Source: an uncultured Porphyromonadaceae bacterium
Lineage (GTDB): Bacteria; Bacteroidota; Bacteroidia; Bacteroidales; UBA11471
DNA length: 60,836 bases
Direction of reading: 5' to 3'
NCBI GenBank assembly: GCA_900547555.1
Contig: URHG01000011.1
Coordinates: forward strand, 1 to 60,836
The position numbers and the translations under genes were made by a program. Positions 1 to 7,145 of the stretch are shown piece by piece. Position 1 is the stretch's first letter; each line of letters opens with the position of its first letter. The notes beneath the pieces were generated by a model, which had not been told where the DNA came from, did not search any database, and saw only the letters and a program-made list of their open reading frames with translations.

Positions 1-133
1 TTGTTTTTACATCTTTCTTTTGCTACATATTCCCTTTTTCAAAAAGTCGAAATAGACATGCCCGGTTGTAATCGGGTAATGTTTTTTGTCTGCAAAAAGG
101 AGTATCGGGCTTTTCTGCCGGAGGAAATTTTTG

Positions 134-141
134 TATGTTTG
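134..141 (+). promoter_or_regulatory. Bacteroidetes-type -7 element for the helicase gene
   Basis: TATGTTTG matches the TAnnTTTG consensus and lies 37 bp before the helicase start codon. No convincing -33 TTG box is visible. The rest of positions 1-178 shows no gene. Confidence 0.5.
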
Positions 142-178
142 TAACGAATTACCTGCTGTTCAATAAATTTGAGGAGTC

Positions 179-1606
179 ATGCTCAGCGACTATTTTATAC
201 AACGACTTTCCGAGAATCTGCCTTATGTCCCCACCGAGGAACAGGCCGAGCTTATCGCCCGGTTGTCGACTTTTTTGTGGGACGATAACGTGCCGTCGGT
301 TTTTTTATTGAAAGGCTATGCCGGTACGGGCAAGACGTCGCTGATCGGCGCGCTGGTCAAAACGTTGGAGGCATTTGAACGTACCTGCGTATTGCTGGCT
401 CCTACCGGCCGGGCGGCAAAGGTCTTTGCCTCGTATGCCGGTCATGCGGCGTACACGATACATAAGAAGATATATCGTCAGCGGGCTTTTACGGGTGATT
501 TTTCGGGTTTTCAACTGGCTCACAATGCGCATAAGAATACGTTTTTTATCGTAGACGAGGCGTCGATGATCGCTAACGAGACGGCCGAGGGGCGCGTTTA
601 CGGTTCGGGATTGTTGCTCGACGACCTTTTCGATTTTGTCTATTCCGGCAACGGTTGCCGCCTGATCTTGCTTGGCGATACGGCCCAGTTGCCTCCGGTG
701 GGGCAGGTGCAGAGCCCGGCTCTCGATGAGAACTATGTACGGCGATACGGATTCCCGATTTATACTTTTGTGCTCACCCATGTAGTGCGTCAACTCGAAG
801 AGTCGGGCGTGCTTTTCAATGCGACCCGACTACGGGAAGTCATGCAGGAATCGCCCCTGCCTGTACCCCGGATTCGCTTGGGGAATTTTCCTGATGTGTG
901 CAGGGTGGGGGGCGATGAGCTTATAGAGAGGCTTTCATCGGCTTATCAGCGGGACGGTATGGACGAGACGATAATCGTTACCCGCTCCAATAAGCGTGCC
1001 AATATATTCAATCAAGGCGTGCGCAACCGTATTTTATATCGGGAGGAAGAACTTACCGGCGGTGATTTGTTGCTGGTGGCGCGGAACAATTATTTTTGGA
1101 GCGAGAAATATGAGAAGCTCGATTTTATCGCCAACGGCGATGTCGCAAGGGTGATGCGCGTGAGAAACGTTTGCGAGATGTACGGTTTTCGCTTTGCCGA
1201 TGTCGCTCTTTATTTCCCCGATTATGAAGAGGAAATAGAGGCGAAAGTGATACTCGATACGTTGCACTCCGAAGCTCCGTCGCTGACCTCCGAAGAGAGT
1301 ACCCGGCTTTTCAATGCCGTGATGGAAGATTATGCCGACGTACCTTCGAAAAAAGAACGCTTGAAGAAACTGAAAAACGATCCGTGGTTCAATGCCTTGC
1401 AAGTGAAGTATGCCTATGCCGTAACTTGCCATAAGGCGCAGGGCGGACAATGGAGCAATGTCTTTGTCGACATGGGGTATATACGTCCCGATATGTTGGG
1501 ACTCGATTTTTACCGCTGGCTGTATACCGCTTTTACCCGGACTACGGGACGTCTTTTGCTTGTCAATATCTCACCGGAATATCTCGAAGACAAGTTGCCG
1601 GATTGA
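179..1606 (+). CDS. ATP-dependent RecD-like DNA helicase (AAA/UvrD_C_2 type)
   Basis: A 475-residue protein with superfamily 1 helicase features. Walker A is GYAGTGKT at residues 46-53. A QxxA-like N-terminal motif (TEEQAELI) sits near residue 20. A Walker B/DEAS motif (FFIVDEASMI) lies near residue 125, and GDTAQLPPVG follows near residue 165. The C-terminal motif YAVTCHKAQGGQW near residue 420 is the UvrD_C_2 signature of RecD/TraI-like helicases, followed by the YTAFTR motif VI. Family members unwind DNA with ATP; the Bacteroidetes group is usually annotated as a stand-alone RecD-like helicase or 'ATP-dependent endonuclease', and no nuclease domain is visible here. It is a single gene with its own promoter. 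The exact repair or recombination role is unknown. Confidence 0.88.
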   Translation: MLSDYFIQRLSENLPYVPTEEQAELIARLSTFLWDDNVPSVFLLKGYAGTGKTSLIGALVKTLEAFERTCVLLAPTGRAAKVFASYAGHAAYTIHKKIYRQRAFTGDFSGFQLAHNAHKNTFFIVDEASMIANETAEGRVYGSGLLLDDLFDFVYSGNGCRLILLGDTAQLPPVGQVQSPALDENYVRRYGFPIYTFVLTHVVRQLEESGVLFNATRLREVMQESPLPVPRIRLGNFPDVCRVGGDELIERLSSAYQRDGMDETIIVTRSNKRANIFNQGVRNRILYREEELTGGDLLLVARNNYFWSEKYEKLDFIANGDVARVMRVRNVCEMYGFRFADVALYFPDYEEEIEAKVILDTLHSEAPSLTSEESTRLFNAVMEDYADVPSKKERLKKLKNDPWFNALQVKYAYAVTCHKAQGGQWSNVFVDMGYIRPDMLGLDFYRWLYTAFTRTTGRLLLVNISPEYLEDKLPD

Positions 1607-1716
1607 TAGGAAAACTTCGGGAATTTTTTTTGCATGTCCGTTTCCGGGGCGGCCTGCGACGGCACATGCTTTTGAGGGTTTATTTCCCGATACCTCGTCG
1701 GTTCGTAAAATAGTGT

Positions 1717-1724
1717 TATCTTTG
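1717..1724 (+). promoter_or_regulatory. -7 element almost on the nadX start codon
   Basis: TATCTTTG ends only 4 bp before the first ATG of nadX (1729). In this phylum transcription normally begins about 5-8 bp after the element, so the message would start at or within the start codon. A -33 box is not obvious. Confidence 0.5.
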
Positions 1725-1728
1725 TGTC

Positions 1729-2520
1729 ATGATGAAAACATTTGTAATTGTAGGTTGCGGACGGTTAGCCGGCGTTGTTGCGGAAGCCGTCGTCAAAGGG
1801 CTGTTGCCTGAGTATGATTTGGTCGGCGTATATTCGCGTACGACGGCCAAGTCCGAGCGTATTGCCGGTCAAATGCAAAAAGCAGGGCGTGCCTGCACCG
1901 TGTGCGAGTCGATGGAAAAGTTACTGGCGTTGAAGCCTGATATTTTGGTGGAGACGGCTTCGCCTGCCGCTTTGAGGGAATGGGCTGTCCCTACTTTGAA
2001 GAACGGGACTTCTATCGTTACCCTATCTATCGGGGCATTGGCCGATGAGGAATTTTACCGGGAAATTTCCGAGGTTGCCGCCGAGTACGGAACGCGTATC
2101 TATATCGCTTCGGGGGCTACCGGCGGATTCGATGTGTTGCGTACAGCTGCTTTGATGGGCGGCGCGTCGGCGCGGTTTTTCAATGAAAAAGGTCCCGATG
2201 CTCTGAAAGGAACGCCGGTTTATACCGACTCTTTGCAAACGGAACAGAAAATCGTTTTTTCGGGCAATGCGGCCGAAGCGATTCGTCTGTTCCCCACGAA
2301 AGTGAACGTAACGGTTGCGGCCTCGCGCGCATCGGTCGGTCCCGAAGCGATGCGCGTTACCATACAATCTACACCCGGTTTCAAGGGCGATACGCAAAGG
2401 GTCGAAATAGAGAACGAGCAGGTGCGGGCCGTTGTAGATGTGTACAGCGCTACGTCCGAGATCGCAGGGTGGTCGGTCGTGAATACGCTGCTCAACATCG
2501 TTTCACCCGTCGTATTCTGA
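1729..2520 (+). CDS. nadX: Aspartate dehydrogenase (NadX-type, DUF108)
   Basis: A 263-residue protein. The N-terminal Rossmann fold has a dinucleotide-binding loop (IVGCGRLAG, residues 7-15). The C-terminal aspartate dehydrogenase domain contains the family blocks ASGATGGFDVL (near residue 127) and FPTKVNVTVAAS (near residue 188). The family oxidises L-aspartate with NAD(P)+ to iminoaspartate, an alternative to NadB in the first step of NAD synthesis. Two adjacent ATGs (1729 and 1732) are possible; the upstream one is used here, but the promoter position leaves the choice open. The 3' end overlaps the convergent 2-hydroxyacid dehydrogenase gene by 18 bp. No quinolinate synthase gene is in the window, so the pathway link is inferred from the family only. 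Confidence 0.82.
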   Translation: MMKTFVIVGCGRLAGVVAEAVVKGLLPEYDLVGVYSRTTAKSERIAGQMQKAGRACTVCESMEKLLALKPDILVETASPAALREWAVPTLKNGTSIVTLSIGALADEEFYREISEVAAEYGTRIYIASGATGGFDVLRTAALMGGASARFFNEKGPDALKGTPVYTDSLQTEQKIVFSGNAAEAIRLFPTKVNVTVAASRASVGPEAMRVTIQSTPGFKGDTQRVEIENEQVRAVVDVYSATSEIAGWSVVNTLLNIVSPVVF

Positions 2521-3387
2521 GAGATTGGCCAGTACCTTTTCGCTCAGGCGGACGAATGCCTGACGGGTGCGGCCGGTCGAGACCTGCATACAGCGCACGT
2601 GCGGGTGTGCCAACAGGTGCGTTCCGCCTAAGGCCCCTATGGTGTCGCAAAAGCAGAGGTTGTCGCCCGAGATCCATTGGGTGAAAGACGCTTCGTCCCA
2701 TGCCGGGGACAATCCCGTATTGAATAAGATTTTTTTGGAACCGAGTTTTTCGAATTCGGCTTCATGGAGCAGTACCGTGTTTTTGTTCAGGCAGCAGAAT
2801 ACGACTTCGTTTTGTGCAAGAAGTTCGTGCAGAGACAAGAAGCGGTATCCTTTTTGCCGGGCTTCGCTTTTCTCGCTACGGGCGAAATAGGAAATTTCCG
2901 CTCCGAAAAATTTCAAAGCGTCGGCTATCATGCCGCCCGACTTACCCAGTCCCACGATGCCGACTTTCAGTCCGGTGATTTCGCGGGCTTCGCCGTCCCA
3001 TGCCGGCTGGCCGAATCCGTGCAGGCAACGGACCAGTTCGCTCACGATATATTCCACGACACCTTCATCTCCGTAATCCCGAATACCTTTCACCGTGATC
3101 CCCCGCTCTTCGGCGTAGCGTATGTCCACGTTGGCGCTTTCGGGCGAATAGAGGGAACAGCACATACCTATGTATCTGATGCCGGGACATCGTTCCATCA
3201 CATTCCGTCCGATGTTGGAGGTATAACTTACCAGTACGGCATCGGCATCTCCGATGCGGCGTACGATTTCATCGTCATTTTGCGGAATATCGGGATATAG
3301 TATGACTTCTTTTGCATGATTCTGCAATGCTTTTTCGGCCGATGGTATCAGGCTGACGGGTTCTATGGCAACGAGTTTTGAAAACAT
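2503..3387 (-). CDS. D-2-hydroxyacid dehydrogenase-family protein with altered active site
   Basis: A 294-residue protein with the two-domain fold of NAD-dependent D-2-hydroxyacid dehydrogenases: a catalytic domain formed by both termini and a central Rossmann domain (GLKVGIVGLGKSG near residue 139). The family reduces 2-keto acids to D-2-hydroxy acids. Two hallmark positions look changed. The usual N-x-x-R-G block reads NTGLSPAWDE, so the substrate-binding Arg is replaced by Leu. The usual T-P-H block before the C-terminal helix appears as M-Q-V, so the catalytic His is missing. The acidic DE pair is kept. Either the substrate is unusual or the enzyme has another function; phosphoglycerate dehydrogenase (SerA) is unlikely. 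It has its own promoter and converges on nadX. Confidence 0.72.
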   Translation of the reverse strand: MFSKLVAIEPVSLIPSAEKALQNHAKEVILYPDIPQNDDEIVRRIGDADAVLVSYTSNIGRNVMERCPGIRYIGMCCSLYSPESANVDIRYAEERGITVKGIRDYGDEGVVEYIVSELVRCLHGFGQPAWDGEAREITGLKVGIVGLGKSGGMIADALKFFGAEISYFARSEKSEARQKGYRFLSLHELLAQNEVVFCCLNKNTVLLHEAEFEKLGSKKILFNTGLSPAWDEASFTQWISGDNLCFCDTIGALGGTHLLAHPHVRCMQVSTGRTRQAFVRLSEKVLANLSEYDG

Positions 3388-3416
3388 GATCTTGGTGTAT
3401 TGAATGAATGGTTTGG

Positions 3417-3424
3417 CAAAAGTA
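3417..3424 (-). promoter_or_regulatory. -7 element for the 2-hydroxyacid dehydrogenase-family gene
   Basis: On the minus strand the sequence is TACTTTTG, a full TAnnTTTG match 29 bp upstream of the start codon, in the 53-bp gap behind the GH43 gene. Confidence 0.5.
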
Positions 3425-3440
3425 TGAAAAATACCAGAGG

Positions 3441-5117
3441 TTATTTTTTCTGATTTTTGACGGCATACATTCCGACGGTGGAGCCGGTAAAACCACCTCC
3501 CCGTCGGGAAGAAATGTGAGTTGCATCGATATCTTTGGCCAACAACTGCCAGTCGTTACCCTCTTCTTTGTAGTAGAAATCGCAGAGCGTACCGTGTGCT
3601 TCCACCCGCAGGCTTATCGGTCGACCGTTGGTTTTTATCGGCCGGGTCGCAATCTCTTTATCTGTGCCCCGTCCTATTTGCAGCAGGGCGATGTTTCCTT
3701 TGCGTAAGGCCATGAAATATTGGTGTTCTTCGTTTTTGACCAGTAACAATCCTGCGGCCTCTCCCTCTTTGGGTTTGAATCTGAGACACGTGGTAGCGGT
3801 ATATTTGTGATGTTGCAACCTCCGGCCTATGTAAGCCGGTGTGCGGCGGTCTTTCAGGGTTACCGGTGCGCAGGATAGCCTCAATCCCTTACCTGTTTTA
3901 TAGTACTTCTCGGCCGAACCCCAAATCGAAAGCCATTCCGGACGCAGAGTCTTTCCGGTGAAATCGTCGCGCCAAGTGAAGTTACCGAAGGTAACGTCTT
4001 TCTCTCGTTTTACCCCTTTGCGGTGTAGGACGAGTGGAATGGTGTCTTTGCTTTGCGTCATATAGGGAAATCCGTCGGCACTCCATTTCACCGGCATGAT
4101 GAATGTTTCGCGTCCGAGACATTCGAAGCCGTTTTTGTCGGGTCGGCAACCGAGGAATACACCCCACCATTCCCCGTCGGGCGTATCTACGATATCTACG
4201 TGTCCCGTGCAGGTTACGGCATTATTGCGGTTGGCTTTCAACAAGCGTTGGGTGAGCATGGGGTTGCGGCTCCAACGGGTGTAAGGGCCGAGCACGCTGT
4301 CGGCGCGGTACACGACCTCGGAGTGTGCCCAACTGGTACCGCCTTCGGCGCAAATCATGTAGTATTTCCCGTTTATTTTATAGATATGCGGGCCTTCGTT
4401 GCGGTCGAGCCGTTCTTCCGGGCCGACTCCCGATTCGCGAAAAGGAATGTCTTCACCGAAAACCTCGCCGGTCGTGGTATCGAACCGTGTGATTCGTATC
4501 GAACGGAAATTGCTCCATTTGGGTTTCCCCTCGGTATCTTCTTTATGTACGATATAGGCTTTTCCGTCGTCATCGAAGAAAAACGAGGGGTCGATACCTC
4601 CGATGGTCGGCAGCCAGTGCGGATCGGACCACTTGCCGAATGGGTCTTGTGTCGTAACATAGAAATGCCCGCGTCCTACATCGGTGGTAATCATGTAATA
4701 TGTTTTGTTGTGGGGATTGTACGATATGGCCGGGGCATAGATTCCACCTGTATTGATAGGTTGTCCTTGAAGCGCAGGTAGTTGGCTCGGGCGATCGAGT
4801 ATATTGCCTATTTGACGCCAATTGACGAGATCCCGGCTATGGAATAGCGGAACTCCCGGGTAGTAGGTAAACGTGGACATGACCATGAAATAATCGTTTC
4901 CTACCCTGCATATACTCGGGTCGGAATACCAACCCGGGACGATGGGATTATAGAAAGAACTGTCGTTGGGAAGGGGATTTTCCCGGTAAAAATCGTCATT
5001 GCCTACGTATTCGAAGTAATCGAATTTTGCTGTCGAGCCTCTCTCGTCTTTTGCGGCGATCGACATGCACAGCGCAACGGCGAGAAAGGAGCATGATATT
5101 CTTTTCAGGTATTTCAT
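3441..5117 (-). CDS. Secreted glycoside hydrolase family 43 (beta-xylosidase / alpha-L-arabinofuranosidase-like)
   Basis: A 558-residue protein with a signal peptide (hydrophobic 8-21, cut near AAKDE), so it is periplasmic or surface-directed. The five-bladed propeller domain (about residues 55-370) has the three GH43 carboxylates: Asp66 in WYSDPSI (base), Asp176 in GGIDPSFF (pKa modulator) and Glu241 in RNEGPHI (acid). A C-terminal beta-sandwich (about residues 385-555) resembles the xylosidase C-terminal concanavalin-like domain. The family removes xylose or arabinose units from plant glycans by inversion. No SusC/SusD pair, regulator or other hydrolase flanks it, so this is an orphan outside a polysaccharide utilisation locus. 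The substrate cannot be assigned from sequence alone. Confidence 0.88.
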   Translation of the reverse strand: MKYLKRISCSFLAVALCMSIAAKDERGSTAKFDYFEYVGNDDFYRENPLPNDSSFYNPIVPGWYSDPSICRVGNDYFMVMSTFTYYPGVPLFHSRDLVNWRQIGNILDRPSQLPALQGQPINTGGIYAPAISYNPHNKTYYMITTDVGRGHFYVTTQDPFGKWSDPHWLPTIGGIDPSFFFDDDGKAYIVHKEDTEGKPKWSNFRSIRITRFDTTTGEVFGEDIPFRESGVGPEERLDRNEGPHIYKINGKYYMICAEGGTSWAHSEVVYRADSVLGPYTRWSRNPMLTQRLLKANRNNAVTCTGHVDIVDTPDGEWWGVFLGCRPDKNGFECLGRETFIMPVKWSADGFPYMTQSKDTIPLVLHRKGVKREKDVTFGNFTWRDDFTGKTLRPEWLSIWGSAEKYYKTGKGLRLSCAPVTLKDRRTPAYIGRRLQHHKYTATTCLRFKPKEGEAAGLLLVKNEEHQYFMALRKGNIALLQIGRGTDKEIATRPIKTNGRPISLRVEAHGTLCDFYYKEEGNDWQLLAKDIDATHISSRRGGGFTGSTVGMYAVKNQKK

Positions 5118-5193
5118 CTTGATGTGGTTTGAAGTGTTTATATCGTGTCGTAAATAAAGTCTATGGAGAGAAAATAAAGATTTTGGAGTTCTT

Positions 5194-6645
5194 TTACAAT
5201 ATCGGACTCATGAGCCGGACAAACGATTCTATGACTTTGGTAATCATGGGGCGGCGTTTCCATCGGTTCAACGTGATACGCCGGCATTGTTGCATGTCGT
5301 TGATGAATATTTTTTTCATCTGGGCTGCTGTTTCGGAACTGTACATGAATGCGTTTATTTCGAAGTTGTGGTCGAAACTGCGGAAATCGAAATTGGTCGA
5401 ACCGATTGTCGAAAATTCATCGTCGATAATCAGGCTTTTGGCATGGAGGAATCCGCCTTCATAAAAATAGACTTTTACACCTGCCCGAAGAATGTCTTTC
5501 AAGTACGATTGCGAAGCGTATTGCAGTAGGCGGGAATCACTGTGGCGGGGCATCATGAGGCGCACGTCGACTTTGGCGAGTGCGGCGGCCTGTAAGGCTT
5601 TGAGCAGACTGTCGGTGGGGAGGAAGTAAGGTGTCTGTATATAGATACATTTCCGTGCGTTGGAGATCGCTTTCAGGAATGAGAATGCGATTTCTTTCCA
5701 TTCCCCCAGCGGTCCGCTGGTGAGAATCTGTATATCGGTGTTTCCCGTTTCTTCGACGGGAGGATAGTAATTGGCTTCCGATAGAAACTCTTTTGTGGTG
5801 AAACTCCAATCGATCGAGAAAGCGGTTTGCAGTCCGTAGACAGCCGGCCCTTTGATACGTGCATGCGTGTCGCGCCATATTCCCCAGGAAAGTCCGTTGC
5901 AGTAACGGTCGGCAATGTTCATGCCGCCGATAAATCCTGTTTTCCCATCGATAATGGCCACTTTACGGTGGTTGCGGTAGTTGAGCTTATTGGCGAGTTG
6001 GGGAAATGAAACTTTGAAAAACGGCCGTATTTCTATCCCGGCTTTCCGCATGCTTTTGAAGAACTTCGATCTTACCCGCCAGCACCCCACATCGTCGTAC
6101 AGGACACGTACTTTTACGCCCTGTCTGACTTTTTCGATGAGAATATCCTTGATGGTTTTTCCCAACGTGTCGTTATCGAAGATATAGTATTGGAGATGAA
6201 TGAATCGGGTCGCTTTCTGCAATTCTTCGATGAGGGCATCGAATTTGCTCTTTCCATCGGTAAAGATTTCTATCTGATTCCGGGCGAAAAGTTTGGTTCC
6301 GCCCAGTCGATAACCGAGCTCGATTTGTTGCCGGCTTTCGGGCGACAGTTTGTTGCCGGGTTCGAGCACGCTCAAATGTGTCGTGTTATCGGACATTCTT
6401 TGCAGAATACGCCTTTTCCGTTTCGATATCATACGGGTGTGGCGGTATTGCTGGCCGAAGAACAGGTAGAAGATAAATCCGCCTATGGGAATGAAAACCA
6501 ATACGACAATCCATGCAAGGCTTTTTACCGGATTGCGGTTTTCGAGTACGACGACGATGATTGTAAAAATGATCGTCAGGATAAATCCCGTGTAAATCCC
6601 GGAATATAGCCAGTCGCTCCATGGGTAGGTGAAAACTCCGAACAT
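5194..6645 (-). CDS. cls: Cardiolipin synthase (phospholipase D family)
   Basis: A 483-residue membrane enzyme. Two N-terminal membrane segments (about residues 15-36 and 43-63) are followed by two phospholipase D domains. Each has an HKD motif: His226/Lys228/Asp233 in NHRKVAIIDG and His401/Lys403/Asp408 in LHAKSLIIDD. The family joins two phosphatidylglycerol molecules into cardiolipin and glycerol at the inner membrane. Length and layout match bacterial ClsA-type enzymes. It is followed 76 bp later by the GH43 gene on the same strand. A poor -7 match (minus-strand TATCTTAG, 6676-6683) lies upstream, and a palindromic site (6763-6774) sits 118 bp before the start, so regulation is plausible but unproven. 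Confidence 0.92.
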   Translation of the reverse strand: MFGVFTYPWSDWLYSGIYTGFILTIIFTIIVVVLENRNPVKSLAWIVVLVFIPIGGFIFYLFFGQQYRHTRMISKRKRRILQRMSDNTTHLSVLEPGNKLSPESRQQIELGYRLGGTKLFARNQIEIFTDGKSKFDALIEELQKATRFIHLQYYIFDNDTLGKTIKDILIEKVRQGVKVRVLYDDVGCWRVRSKFFKSMRKAGIEIRPFFKVSFPQLANKLNYRNHRKVAIIDGKTGFIGGMNIADRYCNGLSWGIWRDTHARIKGPAVYGLQTAFSIDWSFTTKEFLSEANYYPPVEETGNTDIQILTSGPLGEWKEIAFSFLKAISNARKCIYIQTPYFLPTDSLLKALQAAALAKVDVRLMMPRHSDSRLLQYASQSYLKDILRAGVKVYFYEGGFLHAKSLIIDDEFSTIGSTNFDFRSFDHNFEINAFMYSSETAAQMKKIFINDMQQCRRITLNRWKRRPMITKVIESFVRLMSPIL

Positions 6646-6762
6646 AGGCCTGTTTTGTGCTGGTGTACTTATTGGCTAAGATAATGTTTTTTTTGCAAAT
6701 CGTAATGGATATGACGACTTTTTTACGTTTCGTTATTTTCTTGCAACGGTTTACGTAGAATT

Positions 6763-6774
6763 GTGTGCGTACAC
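6763..6774. promoter_or_regulatory. Operator-like palindrome copy 1 (GTGTNCGNACAC)
   Basis: GTGTGCGTACAC is a near-perfect palindrome with a central CG, the form of LacI-family operators. It lies 118 bp upstream of the cls start codon. The same motif occurs twice more at 7085 and 7119. Confidence 0.4.
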
Positions 6775-6840
6775 GGAAAAATCTCTTGGTATATGTTATT
6801 CTTGTATAATCGGTTGTAATTCAGTGTATAAATAAAAAGC

Positions 6841-6872
6841 AAGAAGGAGCTTTTTCGCAAAAGCTCCTTCTT
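6841..6872 (-). terminator. Terminator of glgB
   Basis: A perfect 14-bp inverted repeat (6841-6854 and 6859-6872) with a 4-nt loop. Read on the minus strand it is followed by GCTTTTTATTTAT, so it stops transcripts coming from glgB. Confidence 0.75.
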
Positions 6873-7082
6873 TATTAGGTTTTCAATAGGTATTAATTTT
6901 TTAAGGTAAAAAAGATTGTTATAGGTTACAGGAACAAAGGTGTGCCTTTTTTTTTATACGGCCAAACGTTCGTTGCATGTTTTATAACATATTTTAGGTG
7001 TAATAATTACCCTTGTTGATATGTAATTTATTTTTATTCAGTCTGTTGATTTATTTTTGAGGTAAAATATATTTTTTAAATT

Positions 7083-7132
7083 TCGTGTGCGGACACGACG
7101 ATATTTTTGTTTATGTTCGTGTCCGCACACGA
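7083..7132. promoter_or_regulatory. Paired operator-like palindromes (copies 2 and 3) forming a 16-bp inverted repeat
   Basis: Positions 7083-7098 and 7117-7132 are perfect reverse complements of 16 bp, with an 18-bp spacer. Each arm itself contains GTGTNCGNACAC (7085-7096 and 7119-7130), set 34 bp apart, about three helical turns. This fits two operators bound on one DNA face better than a terminator, since no T-run follows on either strand. The site lies 14 bp beyond the glgB stop codon. Confidence 0.45.
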
Positions 7133-7145
7133 TAAGGAGAGAGTG

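Larger units (their letters stand above)
6646..7145. other. 500-bp non-coding region between cls and glgB
   Basis: No credible gene. It holds the upstream region of cls, a perfect 14-bp hairpin serving as the glgB terminator, and three copies of the symmetrical motif GTGTNCGNACAC (listed separately). Base composition is very A/T-rich between these. Confidence 0.7.
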
